Part shown: in pieces, positions 25,713 to 34,167 of the stretch
How positions within the stretch are numbered: the first letter of the stretch is position 1
How the letters are laid out: each line of letters begins with the position of its first letter
Origin: Christensenella minuta
Lineage (GTDB): Bacteria > Bacillota > Clostridia > Christensenellales > Christensenellaceae
Length of the DNA: 64,000 nt
NCBI RefSeq assembly: GCF_003628755.1
Contig: NZ_CP029256.1
Location: forward strand, 763,585 to 827,584
Direction: 5' to 3'
Notes under the pieces: model-generated
The model's input: only the letters and a program-made list of their open reading frames with translations
What the model was told of the DNA's origin: nothing
Database searches by the model: none
Position numbers and translations under genes: made by a program

Positions 25713-25789
25713 TGGCGACCTGGAAGAGACTCGAACTCTCGACCTCTAGCGTGACAGGCTAGCGTTCTAACCAACTGAACTACCAGGCC
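25713..25789 (-). tRNA. tRNA-Asp (GTC)
   Basis: A 77-nt cloverleaf with encoded CCA and discriminator G, the usual Asp identity element. The acceptor GGCCTGG pairs with CCAGGTC. The loop CTGTCAC between CTAGC and GCTAG gives anticodon GTC. Confidence 0.95.
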
Positions 25790-25854
25790 AACTTTGGCAG
25801 CGGGTCCTGCCATGCTGCTTACCCTTTTTTACGCCCTACGGGCTTTTGCTCTAT

Positions 25855-25931
25855 TGGTGGGCCCTCAGGGACTCGAACCCCGGACCAATCGGTTATGAGC
25901 CGACCGCTCTGACCAACTGAGCTAAGGGCCC
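25855..25931 (-). tRNA. tRNA with CAT anticodon (Ile2 after lysidine modification, or elongator Met)
   Basis: A 77-nt cloverleaf with encoded CCA. The acceptor GGGCCCT pairs with AGGGCCC. The loop CTCATAA gives anticodon CAT. Initiator tRNA is excluded because the first acceptor pair is G-C and three consecutive G-C pairs above the anticodon loop are missing. The 5' part CCTTAGCTCAG resembles known tRNA-Ile2 genes, whose C34 is changed to lysidine by TilS, but elongator Met cannot be excluded. A 65-nt spacer with two small hairpins separates it from tRNA-Asp. Confidence 0.85.
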
Positions 25932-25970
25932 GCAAGCAAAATAAGAGTAAACCCTGCTCAAAGTAATTAA

Positions 25971-26045
25971 TGGTGACCCCACCGGGAATCGAACCCGGGT
26001 TACCGCCGTGAAAGGGCGATGTCTTGACCGCTTGACCATGGGGCC
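25971..26045 (-). tRNA. tRNA-Glu (TTC)
   Basis: A 75-nt cloverleaf with encoded CCA. The acceptor GGCCCCA pairs with TGGGGTC. The anticodon arm CCCTTTCACGG gives TTC, and the D-arm TGGTCAAGCGGTCAAGACA is typical of Glu. Confidence 0.95.
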
Positions 26046-26072
26046 TCGCTGCAAATTCGGGCGTGAGCTTTT

Positions 26073-26149
26073 TGGTCGGGGTGGAGGGACTCGAACCCCC
26101 GGCCCCATGCTCCCAAAGCACGTGCGCTACCAAACTGCGCTACACCCCG
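26073..26149 (-). tRNA. tRNA-Pro (TGG)
   Basis: A 77-nt cloverleaf with encoded CCA. The acceptor CGGGGTG pairs with CACCCCG; the C1-G72 pair with discriminator A is the bacterial Pro pattern. The loop TTTGGGA gives anticodon TGG. It is the first gene of the tRNA operon. Confidence 0.95.
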
Positions 26150-26183
26150 AAGAAGCATACTCCTTTTATTTGCGACGCTTTAT

Positions 26184-26212
26184 AATATACTTTAATTTAG
26201 CCTAAAAGTCAA
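26184..26212 (-). promoter_or_regulatory. Sigma-A promoter of the tRNA operon
   Basis: On the minus strand, -35 TTGACT (26212-26207) and -10 TATATT (26189-26184) have exactly 17 nt between them, 35 nt before the 5' end of tRNA-Pro. This is the best -35 hexamer in the window and fits a strong stable-RNA promoter. Confidence 0.85.
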
Positions 26213-26261
26213 TAGGATTTTCTTCTTTTTTTCAAGATTTTCATGAGTAAAAATTTAAACC

Positions 26262-26286
26262 GCAAAAAGACCGCTTTATGCGGCCC
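26262..26286 (-). terminator. Rho-independent terminator after ispH-S1
   Basis: On the minus strand GGCCGC-ATAAA-GCGGTC is followed by TTTTTG, about 42 nt after the stop of the IspH-S1 gene. It closes the long cmk/plsC/ispH transcript before the tRNA promoter. Confidence 0.8.
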
Positions 26287-26327
26287 TTTGTGCGTTTAAT
26301 TCAATATAATATTTCCAGTTTATATAT

Positions 26328-28436
26328 TTATTCTTCGTCCTGAGAATCGTCAGTATCCATTTTCGGGAAGAAATCTGCCAGAGAAGACGTCGCTTCCTCT
26401 ACCGGAGGAATCTCATAATGGAATCTTTCTTCCTTCTGCTTGGAATCCGTCTCCTGTTTAACAGGCTTTTCCGGCTCGTCCATCAGCGCACGAATACTTA
26501 GGCTGATCCGCTTCTTCGCAGGATTCACTTCCATGATTTTAGCCGTTACCTTGTCGCCGATCCGAAGCTCTTCCTCGACCTTCTCGAGCCTTCTGTTGGT
26601 CACCTGCGAAATATGAACCAGACCGTCAATCGTAGGTTCAAGAGAAACAAACGCGCCAAATGGCATAATACGAACGACCGTACCTTCTACCGTATCGCCT
26701 ACGAGATACTTTTCGGGTACCAGATCCCACGGCTTCGGAGATAACTGTTTAAGGCCCAAGGAAATCCGCTTCTTTTCCGGATCTACATTTAATATCTGCA
26801 CCTCGATATCGTCTCCTACTTTGAGAACGTCCGAAGGATGCTTAATTTTTACCCAAGAAATATCCGTAATATGCAGTAGCCCGTCTACACCGCCAATATC
26901 AACAAACGCACCAAAATCAGTCAGGCGCTTCACCTTTCCGGTTACCTTGTCACCCTTCTTAAAGGTATCGTAGAGCTTCTTTTCCTGCTCCTCAGCCTGC
27001 GCCTTGAGGATATTTTTATGGGACAGGACAAAACGCCTTTGACGCTTATCCGCCTCGATGATGTTGACTTCGAGGTCCTGACCAACAAATTCGCTCAGGT
27101 CTTCCACATAACGCAGGGAAAGCTGCGAAGCCGGGATAAACGCATCATAACCGTCCAGCTTGGCAAGCACGCCGCCTTTAACTACTTTATCAACTTTTAC
27201 CGTATAAACGGCACTCTCATCCAAAGATTCCACAAGCTCTTTCCATTTTAGCTTGGATTCGATTGACTTTCTGGAAAGGACAACGTTCCCTTCGCCGTCG
27301 TTCAGTGTTACGACCTCGGCTTCAATCTCATCGCCTACCTTAAAGAGATCCATAGGGTTTTCGTCCCCGGCGGCGGTAAGGTTTTCTTTTTTGATGATAC
27401 CGTCAGATTTATAGCCAATATTGACACATATTTCACTGTCGGAAATCTGAACAACCGTTCCGGTCACGATCTGCCCCCTCTTAATATAGACAAACGATTT
27501 CTCAATCTCAGCCATGAAATCCTCGTTTGCTTGTGATTGTTCTTGCTCAGTGGACACTACTTCCTGTTCCTCCGTATCCTGTGTCGTATCCACAACTTTT
27601 TCGACATCGCTCATAAGTGTCTTTACCTCCCTAATTAACCAATCCGGTGTCGATGCACCGGCGACAATACTTATTATAACATGATTCGTCACTTTTTCAA
27701 GTGGAAGTTGCGCTATATTGTCTATATAATAGGTTTTTTCGCAATGGCTCTTGCACAGTTGATATAATTTTTCCGTATTGGAAGAATGTCTCCCTCCTAC
27801 CACAAGCACAATATCCGAAACCTGCGCAAGCTCTACCGCTTCTTTTTGGCGCTTTTGTGTCGTATCGCAGATCGAATTGAAAAGATCAAGCGTTTCCGAA
27901 CGTTCATTCAGCACCTCGACGACCTCATCCCACAGCTTGTGGGTAATGGTCGTCTGGGCGACAACAAGCGCATGTTCAAGCCGCGGCAGTTTTTTCGCTT
28001 CTTCCGCACTGCCCGCAACATACACCTCTCCCTGCGCCCATCCCTTGATCCCTGCAACCTCGGGATGGTTTTCCGTCCCAATAATCACAACGGGCGTATC
28101 GCCCGCCTCGATTACGCGTTTGTGGATACGCGCTACAAACGGACAGGTAAGATCGAGCACGTCAAAACCGCGTTCCCTGATCTTGTCGTAAACCGCCTTG
28201 GATACACCATGCGACCGGATTACGATAACCGTGCTCTGGTCACGGGGAACCGCGTCCAGGTCCTCGGTTACGCGAATCCCTTTTTTTTCGAGATCGGCAA
28301 TAACGTCTTTATTATGGATCAATTCGCCATACGTATAGATATGATCGAATTTTCCAACAGTTTCGTTTACGGTATCGACCGCGCGGGCTACTCCGAAACA
28401 AAAACCGGCATTTTTCGCTACTACTATTCTTGACAT
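26328..28436 (-). CDS. ispH: Fusion of HMBPP reductase (IspH) and S1 RNA-binding protein (RpsA-like)
   Basis: The 702-residue protein joins two functions. Residues 1-283 are IspH, the [4Fe-4S] enzyme making IPP and DMAPP in the last step of the MEP pathway, with cluster ligands Cys13, Cys98 and Cys190 and active-site His41, His124 and Glu126. After an acidic Gln/Glu-rich linker (about 285-315) come four S1 domains (about 320-385, 405-470, 490-560, 577-645) and a charged tail. Clostridia commonly carry this fusion; the S1 part resembles short ribosomal protein S1. The gene overlaps the plsC-like gene by 13 nt. An isoprenoid gene, ispA, lies upstream in the same run. Confidence 0.95.
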   Translation of the reverse strand: MSRIVVAKNAGFCFGVARAVDTVNETVGKFDHIYTYGELIHNKDVIADLEKKGIRVTEDLDAVPRDQSTVIVIRSHGVSKAVYDKIRERGFDVLDLTCPFVARIHKRVIEAGDTPVVIIGTENHPEVAGIKGWAQGEVYVAGSAEEAKKLPRLEHALVVAQTTITHKLWDEVVEVLNERSETLDLFNSICDTTQKRQKEAVELAQVSDIVLVVGGRHSSNTEKLYQLCKSHCEKTYYIDNIAQLPLEKVTNHVIISIVAGASTPDWLIREVKTLMSDVEKVVDTTQDTEEQEVVSTEQEQSQANEDFMAEIEKSFVYIKRGQIVTGTVVQISDSEICVNIGYKSDGIIKKENLTAAGDENPMDLFKVGDEIEAEVVTLNDGEGNVVLSRKSIESKLKWKELVESLDESAVYTVKVDKVVKGGVLAKLDGYDAFIPASQLSLRYVEDLSEFVGQDLEVNIIEADKRQRRFVLSHKNILKAQAEEQEKKLYDTFKKGDKVTGKVKRLTDFGAFVDIGGVDGLLHITDISWVKIKHPSDVLKVGDDIEVQILNVDPEKKRISLGLKQLSPKPWDLVPEKYLVGDTVEGTVVRIMPFGAFVSLEPTIDGLVHISQVTNRRLEKVEEELRIGDKVTAKIMEVNPAKKRISLSIRALMDEPEKPVKQETDSKQKEERFHYEIPPVEEATSSLADFFPKMDTDDSQDEE

Positions 28437-29020
28437 GCCTGCTCCTGTAATTCAAGCATAACGGCTTTTAAGTGCTCCGTTGCTTTTTCGATTGCAGCGC
28501 TGTTTGTTTTATCTCCCACGATATCCTTCAAATGGATCGCGGGATACGTATATAGCTTGATCTGGTGAAAAAGTTTATAATTACCGCTGATGTAGACTGG
28601 AACCACCGGCACGTCCGCACGCAGCGCCATCAGTGCCGCGCCTGGCTCAAACGGCAACAGGCTACCTGTTTCGCTGCGGTGCCCTTCCGGGAAGATGCCG
28701 AGAATCTTTCCGCTTTTCAAAGCCGAAAGCCCTGTCTTTACAGCCTTGAGATCGCTTTTCCCCCGCGCTACAGGGATGGCATGCAGCCGCCGCAAAAACC
28801 AATTGGCAACTTTATTGCGGAACAGCTCTTCTTTTGCCATATAACAGACCGGCTGCGTTTTTACGCTATGTCCAAGCACGATCGGGTCCCAGTTAGAAAT
28901 ATGATTGCAAATCACAACGCAGCCTCCATGAATGTTGAGGTTTTCCTTGTGGACAACCTTAACAAAAAAAATAGGCATTAATACGATATAAGCAAAAACG
29001 CGCGCAAGAAAATAAACCAT
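28424..29020 (-). CDS. plsC: 1-acyl-sn-glycerol-3-phosphate acyltransferase
   Basis: The 198-residue protein has an N-terminal hydrophobic anchor (about 3-22), the acyltransferase motif NHISNWD (HX4D) near residue 39, and the glycerophosphate-binding FPEGHRS near residue 112. It adds the second acyl chain in phosphatidic acid synthesis at the membrane. It starts 8 nt after the cmk stop, and cmk-plsC-ispH/S1 is a frequent clostridial order. Confidence 0.93.
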   Translation of the reverse strand: MVYFLARVFAYIVLMPIFFVKVVHKENLNIHGGCVVICNHISNWDPIVLGHSVKTQPVCYMAKEELFRNKVANWFLRRLHAIPVARGKSDLKAVKTGLSALKSGKILGIFPEGHRSETGSLLPFEPGAALMALRADVPVVPVYISGNYKLFHQIKLYTYPAIHLKDIVGDKTNSAAIEKATEHLKAVMLELQEQACQE

Positions 29021-29028
29021 AGCCCTCC

Positions 29029-29688
29029 CTACTTTGCTCCTGAAATCATAGCGGAAATATGTGCGATTACCTGGTCGCGGTCCATCTCAGTCGTATCGAC
29101 GAGGATCGCGTCCTCTGCCTGACGCAGAGGGGCGAACTCACGCGTGGAATCGGTTTCGTCCCGCGCAATGATGTCTCGTTCAATTTCATTGATATCGGCC
29201 TCCGGCAGGGTTTCTTTCAATTCGAGATACCGGCGCTTTGCACGCTCGTGTGGAGAAGCGGTGACGAAGAACTTAAAATCCGCGTCCGGCAGAACATACG
29301 TGCCAATATCGCGTCCATCCATCACCACGTCGTATGTGTTTGCAACTTCACGCTGAATATCCACCAGCTTCAGGCGCAGTTCAGGAATAATCGCGATATC
29401 ACTCGCACCCCTAGAAATGCGGGGCGTACGGATGTAAGGGGTCACATCTTTTCCGTCGATCAGGACCTTCTGGACTCCGTCTTTATAAATGATTTTCATG
29501 GAAAGTCCCGGCAATGCGTTCAGAACCGCTGTGCGGTCGGAAGGTTCGATCCCCTGTTCGATCATCGCATAGGCAGCGGCGCGGTACATTGCACCCGTAT
29601 CGAGATAATTAAAATTCATCTTTTGGGCAATCGCTTTAGCGACAGTGCTTTTTCCCGCCCCGGCAGGGCCGTCAATGGCTATTTTCAT
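29029..29688 (-). CDS. cmk: Cytidylate kinase
   Basis: The 219-residue protein has the P-loop IAIDGPAGAGKSTVAKAIA and the Cmk signatures YLDTGAMYRA and VMDGRDIGTYVLPDA. It phosphorylates CMP and dCMP. The length is normal. It lies 7 nt after the ispA-like stop and just before plsC. Confidence 0.97.
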   Translation of the reverse strand: MKIAIDGPAGAGKSTVAKAIAQKMNFNYLDTGAMYRAAAYAMIEQGIEPSDRTAVLNALPGLSMKIIYKDGVQKVLIDGKDVTPYIRTPRISRGASDIAIIPELRLKLVDIQREVANTYDVVMDGRDIGTYVLPDADFKFFVTASPHERAKRRYLELKETLPEADINEIERDIIARDETDSTREFAPLRQAEDAILVDTTEMDRDQVIAHISAMISGAK

Positions 29689-29695
29689 AATTTTC

Positions 29696-30577
29696 TCACT
29701 TTTCGCGTTTTAGGATGAATTGCGCGAGGTCGGTAAGCTCCTGCCCGCGTGTTCCGAAGACCTTCATGGCATTTACGGCCTCTTCCGTCTTCTCTTCCGC
29801 GATCTTCATAGATTTTTCCACACCGTAAAGCGTTGGGAATGTGAATTTTTTGGATGTTTTATCTTTCCCGAGCGTCTTTCCCATCTTCTTCGCATCGCCG
29901 ACGATGTCAAGCACATCGTCCACGATCTGGAAGGTGAGACCGATGTTGTTGCCGTAGACGGTCAGCGCATCGATATACTCCTGCCGCGGGTCGCACAGCA
30001 AAAGCCCGGAAAGAAGCGAAGCTTTAATCATCGCCCCAGTCTTATGCTCATGAACCTGCTTAAGTTCAACTTCCGTCAGTATCTGTCCCTCGTTTTCAAT
30101 ATCGCCGCATTGTCCGGTAATCATGCCGTATACGCCTGCACCGGTGGCAACTTCAAGCATCGCTTTCATATGTGAATTCATATTAGATGCATGACGCAGC
30201 GCGTTTTTCATCATCACCTCGTAGGAAAAATTGAGCAGCCCGTCTCCGCATAAAATTGCGAATGCCTCGCCGAACATCACATGGCTGGTGGGCTTCCCGC
30301 GCCGCAGATCGTCGTTATCCATGGCCGGGAGATCGTCGTGAATCAATGAATACGTATGGATCATTTCGATTGCGCACGCAATATCTAGCGTTTCCCGCAT
30401 ATTGCCGGACAGCAACGCATTCGCCATGATATTAAGTGTGGGGCGAAGCCGCTTTCCGCCAGCCATGATGCTGTAATTCATGGCATCTTTAATCATAGGA
30501 TGGACATTTTTTAAGTCCAGCAACTCCTTCAGCCGTTGGTTTACGATTTCCGTATATTTGCTCAAGATATCGGGCAT
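29696..30577 (-). CDS. ispA: Polyprenyl (farnesyl) diphosphate synthase
   Basis: The 293-residue protein has the first Asp-rich motif HDDLPAMDND (Asp81/82/87) and the second VDDVLDIVGD, plus GGKRLRP. Two residues between the first Asp pair and the third fit short-chain (FPP) synthases. It condenses IPP with allylic diphosphates. It starts 2 nt after xseB, the xseA-xseB-ispA order known from many Firmicutes. Confidence 0.94.
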   Translation of the reverse strand: MPDILSKYTEIVNQRLKELLDLKNVHPMIKDAMNYSIMAGGKRLRPTLNIMANALLSGNMRETLDIACAIEMIHTYSLIHDDLPAMDNDDLRRGKPTSHVMFGEAFAILCGDGLLNFSYEVMMKNALRHASNMNSHMKAMLEVATGAGVYGMITGQCGDIENEGQILTEVELKQVHEHKTGAMIKASLLSGLLLCDPRQEYIDALTVYGNNIGLTFQIVDDVLDIVGDAKKMGKTLGKDKTSKKFTFPTLYGVEKSMKIAEEKTEEAVNAMKVFGTRGQELTDLAQFILKREK

Positions 30578-30579
30578 TT

Positions 30580-30777
30580 TTACTCCTCGCTTTCGTCGTC
30601 GTGGATAATTTCAAGTTTCTGCTCAAATTTCTCCAGGAGTTTGGAAGCTTTATCCGCGGCGGCCATCCCCTTTTTATAGAGGGAAACGGCATCCGCAAGC
30701 TTAATATCCTCATCAGATATTTTTTCGGATATTTGCTTTAGTTCGTCAAGATATGCTTCAAGGTCCTTTTCAGGCAT
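30580..30777 (-). CDS. xseB: Exodeoxyribonuclease VII small subunit
   Basis: The 65-residue helical protein reads DLEAYLDELKQISEKIS and continues into LYKKGMAAADKASKLL, the XseB two-helix pattern, with an acidic tail. It binds the large subunit to form exonuclease VII. The start is ATG 30777, with GGGGAG about 8 nt upstream, although the frame continues to 30798. It overlaps the xseA end by 8 nt. Confidence 0.93.
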   Translation of the reverse strand: MPEKDLEAYLDELKQISEKISDEDIKLADAVSLYKKGMAAADKASKLLEKFEQKLEIIHDDESEE

Positions 30778-31975
30778 GTTTTTTGCTCCCCGTGACACAC
30801 GCGTTTATTGTGCCGTCTTTTAAAATAATCTCGATTTCGTCCCCTGCCGCCACTTCATTTGTACTGCGCAGTTCCCTGCCGCCGTGCATCGCAATAGAAT
30901 ATCCGCGGTCGAACGCGCTCATGGGGCTCAGGTTCTCAATGGATGATTTATAGCTATTATACTGCATCTCGCGATTTTTATAAAGATGAAATGTGTTGTT
31001 TTTAACCGCCGCACGGTAAGTATCTATCTTTTCCTGCGCATGAGAAAGGCGAAGCAAAAGCACCTCTCTGCGCAGGGAACGTTTGCCCTGCTCGAATACG
31101 GCTTTTTTTTCGTATAGTATTTGAAAAAGCCGCTGCGCAATGCTTTCGCGGAGCGCGAGGATACCGGCATAAATATCATCGCGTGGCGGGATGGAAAGCT
31201 CCGCCGCCGCCGAAGGAGTCGGTGCGCGCAAATCCGCCGCCATATCGCAGAGGGTAAAATCCGTTTCGTGCCCGACTGCGCTTACAACGGGAATGCGGGA
31301 TCGGTAAATGCTTAGCACCACCTCTTCCTCGTTGAATGCAAACAGGTCTTCTGCGCTGCCGCCGCCGCGGCCGACAATCAGAATATCCGCATCAGTATTT
31401 TCATTCAGGTATTCGATCCCCCGTACGATTTCGGCAGGCGCGTCCGGCCCCTGCACCTTAACAGGATACAGGACAAGCTTGACCTGAGGATTCCTGCGTT
31501 GTGCAATATTACGGATATCCTGAATTGCCGCGCCCTGTCCGGAGGTTACGATCCCAATTTTTTTCGGATATCTGGGAAGCGTCCGTTTCCGCTCTTCGTT
31601 AAATACCCCAAGCTTGTCCAGCTTCTCCCGGATACGTTGGAAGCGGGCATATAATTCGCCGAGACCGACCCGTTCTACCTCTTTCACAATGATCCGGTAG
31701 TTTCCATTTTTCCGGTAAAGGGAAATTTCTCCGCGTACGAGAATCGTCTGTCCCTCAATAATCGCATCAGAACACTCGACCGCCTCAACACAATTGAAAA
31801 GAAGGCATCCAACGGAAGCCATATCGTCCTTCAGAACAAAATACAGCGTATCATGCCGCATGTTCACATCCGTAACTTCCCCGCGTATCCAGATTTCTTC
31901 CAGAAACGGATCGCTGAAAAGTTTATCCGAGACGTAAGTATTCAGTTCATGAACGGACAGGACGAGTTCATCCAT
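30770..31975 (-). CDS. xseA: Exodeoxyribonuclease VII large subunit
   Basis: The 401-residue protein has an N-terminal OB fold (LEEIWIRGEVTDV region, with Arg/His for ssDNA), the catalytic segment GIVTSGQGAAIQDI and RGGGSAEDLFAFNEEEV, and a long coiled-coil C-terminus. It degrades single-stranded DNA. The start is ATG 31975, supported by GGAG 6-7 nt upstream; ATG 31990 has no ribosome site. It overlaps the folD stop by 8 nt. Confidence 0.96.
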   Translation of the reverse strand: MDELVLSVHELNTYVSDKLFSDPFLEEIWIRGEVTDVNMRHDTLYFVLKDDMASVGCLLFNCVEAVECSDAIIEGQTILVRGEISLYRKNGNYRIIVKEVERVGLGELYARFQRIREKLDKLGVFNEERKRTLPRYPKKIGIVTSGQGAAIQDIRNIAQRRNPQVKLVLYPVKVQGPDAPAEIVRGIEYLNENTDADILIVGRGGGSAEDLFAFNEEEVVLSIYRSRIPVVSAVGHETDFTLCDMAADLRAPTPSAAAELSIPPRDDIYAGILALRESIAQRLFQILYEKKAVFEQGKRSLRREVLLLRLSHAQEKIDTYRAAVKNNTFHLYKNREMQYNSYKSSIENLSPMSAFDRGYSIAMHGGRELRSTNEVAAGDEIEIILKDGTINACVTGSKKHA

Positions 31976-32816
31976 ACATTTCTCCTGCATCTACAGTGTT
32001 TTCCATCAGCATCGTGATCGTCATAGGTCCGACCCCGCCAGGAACCGGCGTAATATATCCGGCGATTTCGCTGACTTCATCGAATTTTACGTCGCCCTTT
32101 AGTTTGCCGTCTACACGCGACGTCCCAACGTCGATTACAACGGCGCCCGGCTTTACAAATTCTTTGGTTACGAATTCCGGCCGGCCGATGGCAGCGACCA
32201 AAACGTCTGCCTGAGCGCAAACATCGGGCAGGTTTTTTGTCTTGGAATGGCAGATCGTGATTGTGGCGTTTTCATTCAGCAACAGGATGGCTACGGGTTT
32301 CCCTACGATATTGCTTCGCCCGATTACCACGGCATTTTTTCCGGTAAGATCGATGCCGGATTTCTTTATCAGCTTAATGATTCCTTTGGGCGTGCAGGCG
32401 ATAAGGCCCGGAAGACCCGTGAATAAACTGCCTGCGTTCTGGACATGGAAGCCGTCGACATCCTTCTTAGGATTGATCGCCTTTAAAATCTCTGTTTCAT
32501 CGATATGCGAGGGCAGCGGAAGTTGCACCAGCAAGCCGTGGATTTTCGGGTTTTTGTTGTATTGCTCAACCAAGGCAAGCAGCTCTTCCTGGGTCGTCTC
32601 TTCGGGCAAACGGTTTACCTCAGAATAAATGCCAACTTCCGCACAGGCCTTTTCTTTATTGTTGACATAAATGGTGGAACCGCCGTCGTCCCCTACTTGG
32701 ATGACTGCGAGTCCCGGCGTGATTCCTTTTTCTTGTTTCAGCTCCGCAACACGTTGTTTCAGCTGTGTCCGGATTTCTGCCGAAAGTTCTTTTCCGCTTA
32801 AAATTTGTGCGCTCAT
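31968..32816 (-). CDS. folD: Methylenetetrahydrofolate dehydrogenase / cyclohydrolase
   Basis: The 282-residue protein has the FolD signatures YVNNKEKACAEVGI, PLPSHIDETEIL near residue 100 and VIGRSNIVGKPVA. It interconverts methylene-, methenyl- and formyl-tetrahydrofolate using NADP. Its ATG overlaps the stop of the TsaD-like gene by 4 nt. Confidence 0.97.
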   Translation of the reverse strand: MSAQILSGKELSAEIRTQLKQRVAELKQEKGITPGLAVIQVGDDGGSTIYVNNKEKACAEVGIYSEVNRLPEETTQEELLALVEQYNKNPKIHGLLVQLPLPSHIDETEILKAINPKKDVDGFHVQNAGSLFTGLPGLIACTPKGIIKLIKKSGIDLTGKNAVVIGRSNIVGKPVAILLLNENATITICHSKTKNLPDVCAQADVLVAAIGRPEFVTKEFVKPGAVVIDVGTSRVDGKLKGDVKFDEVSEIAGYITPVPGGVGPMTITMLMENTVDAGEMYG

Positions 32817-33730
32817 TTTGTTACCCCCTTTTGCGCTGCCAAAACGGCGAGCCCCGCCGCATTGTCAGAAGAATATTCTATTTCTGCAAATCGGATTCCT
32901 TCCAATTTTGAAGACAAATAATTCCGGATCAGGCGGTTGCACATTACTCCGCCAAACATCAGTATATCCCGAATACCCGTGCCATGCACGGCGTGCCTAA
33001 GCATTTTTTCCAGCGTCGAAGCAAGTGCATAAAGGACGGAAAAGCAAATATCCCTGGGAATTTCCGTTCCCACCGCCCGCAACGCTTGGGCCTCCAGTCC
33101 GGAGATGTTGCATTCGCGTCCCAGTACGCTTGTTTTGAATCCCAGATTTTTTCCGCCGGCACAAAGCGCTTCGACATGTACGCCGCCGGGAAAAGGAAGA
33201 TTCAGCCTCTGCGCCAGTCTGTCGATCAGCTGACCTGCGGCAATATCTTTTGTGCCGCCTATTTTTTCGATAAGAAAGCCGTTATTGCTTTTTACGCGGA
33301 GGAGTTCGGTTGTGCCGCCGGATACATGCATGGCGAGAAATTCCGCCGGCATTTCCCTGCCAATCATCGCTGCCGCCAGGTGTCCTTCCTGATGCGTGGT
33401 AAATAGTACGGGTGCGCCTGCCGTACTGGCGATACTTCCAGCAACCATTGTTCCCACGGTAAAGACCGGCATATAGGAGCCCTCCTGTGGACGGGGTTTT
33501 TCACTTACGGCGATCCCGGCTATGGAACCATATTCCGCGATTTGGTGCTCACGGAATAGCCGTTCGAAATTTTTGATATGAAGAAATACAGCCTGAGACT
33601 GCTGCAGGCCTTTTTTGCCTTGAGCAACCTCAAGCGGTATTTTTAAATTGCATAAAATTCGTTTGTTTTTGTCCGCTACTGCAAGCGAAGTTGTATAACA
33701 GCTTGTATCAATTCCCAGGTATACGGTCAC
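32813..33730 (-). CDS. TsaD/Kae1-like ASKHA-fold protein (divergent paralogue)
   Basis: The 305-residue protein has the TsaD/Gcp layout: YLGIDTSCYTTSLAVA phosphate loop, the metal-binding HxxxH as His113-QEG-His117, and GGVMCNRLIR near the end. It is shorter and more diverged than true TsaD, which is about 335-345 residues and installs t6A37 on tRNA with TsaB/TsaE. No tsaB or tsaE is nearby. It sits between nusB and folD and overlaps both by 4 nt. It may be a conserved clostridial paralogue of unknown function or, less likely, the only TsaD of the cell. Confidence 0.8.
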   Translation of the reverse strand: MTVYLGIDTSCYTTSLAVADKNKRILCNLKIPLEVAQGKKGLQQSQAVFLHIKNFERLFREHQIAEYGSIAGIAVSEKPRPQEGSYMPVFTVGTMVAGSIASTAGAPVLFTTHQEGHLAAAMIGREMPAEFLAMHVSGGTTELLRVKSNNGFLIEKIGGTKDIAAGQLIDRLAQRLNLPFPGGVHVEALCAGGKNLGFKTSVLGRECNISGLEAQALRAVGTEIPRDICFSVLYALASTLEKMLRHAVHGTGIRDILMFGGVMCNRLIRNYLSSKLEGIRFAEIEYSSDNAAGLAVLAAQKGVTK

Positions 33731-34143
33731 TTCGTTCCTCCGTTTCGGAGGTAGCCTCCCAAAAGACCATTGACGAACTGATACGATTTTTCCGCAGAAT
33801 ACTTTTTTGCGAGCTCGATAGCTTCGTTGATCGTCACCTTTTGCGGAATGTCATCCATATAAAGGATTTCGTACAGGGCAAGCCGCAGGATCGCCAGATC
33901 TACCTTGGCGATTCGTTCCAATTTCCAGGATTTGCTGTTACTGGAAATAATCTCGTCGATTTCATTGCATTTATCAGTAAAACCGGCAACGATATCCCCG
34001 ACATAACGCAGATTATTTTCATCCAAAGATTCTGCGCCAAGAGCATCCGGCGCGTTTTCTAGAGAATCTTTGCTGAGCGTACCAGTGACGCTGTATTCGT
34101 ATAGAAGTTTCATTGCAGTCTCGCGCGCGCTCGTCCTGCTCAT
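33727..34143 (-). CDS. nusB: Transcription antitermination protein NusB
   Basis: The 138-residue all-helical protein shows the NusB pattern: RETAMKLLYEYSVTG at the N-terminus, WKLERIAKVDLAILRLALYEI in the middle and KYSAEKSYQFVNGLLG at the C-terminus. It binds boxA RNA with NusE (S10) and supports rRNA antitermination. It overlaps the TsaD-like gene by 4 nt. Confidence 0.95.
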   Translation of the reverse strand: MSRTSARETAMKLLYEYSVTGTLSKDSLENAPDALGAESLDENNLRYVGDIVAGFTDKCNEIDEIISSNSKSWKLERIAKVDLAILRLALYEILYMDDIPQKVTINEAIELAKKYSAEKSYQFVNGLLGGYLRNGGTK

Positions 34144-34167
34144 GCCAAAACAATACCTCCGTATTCG

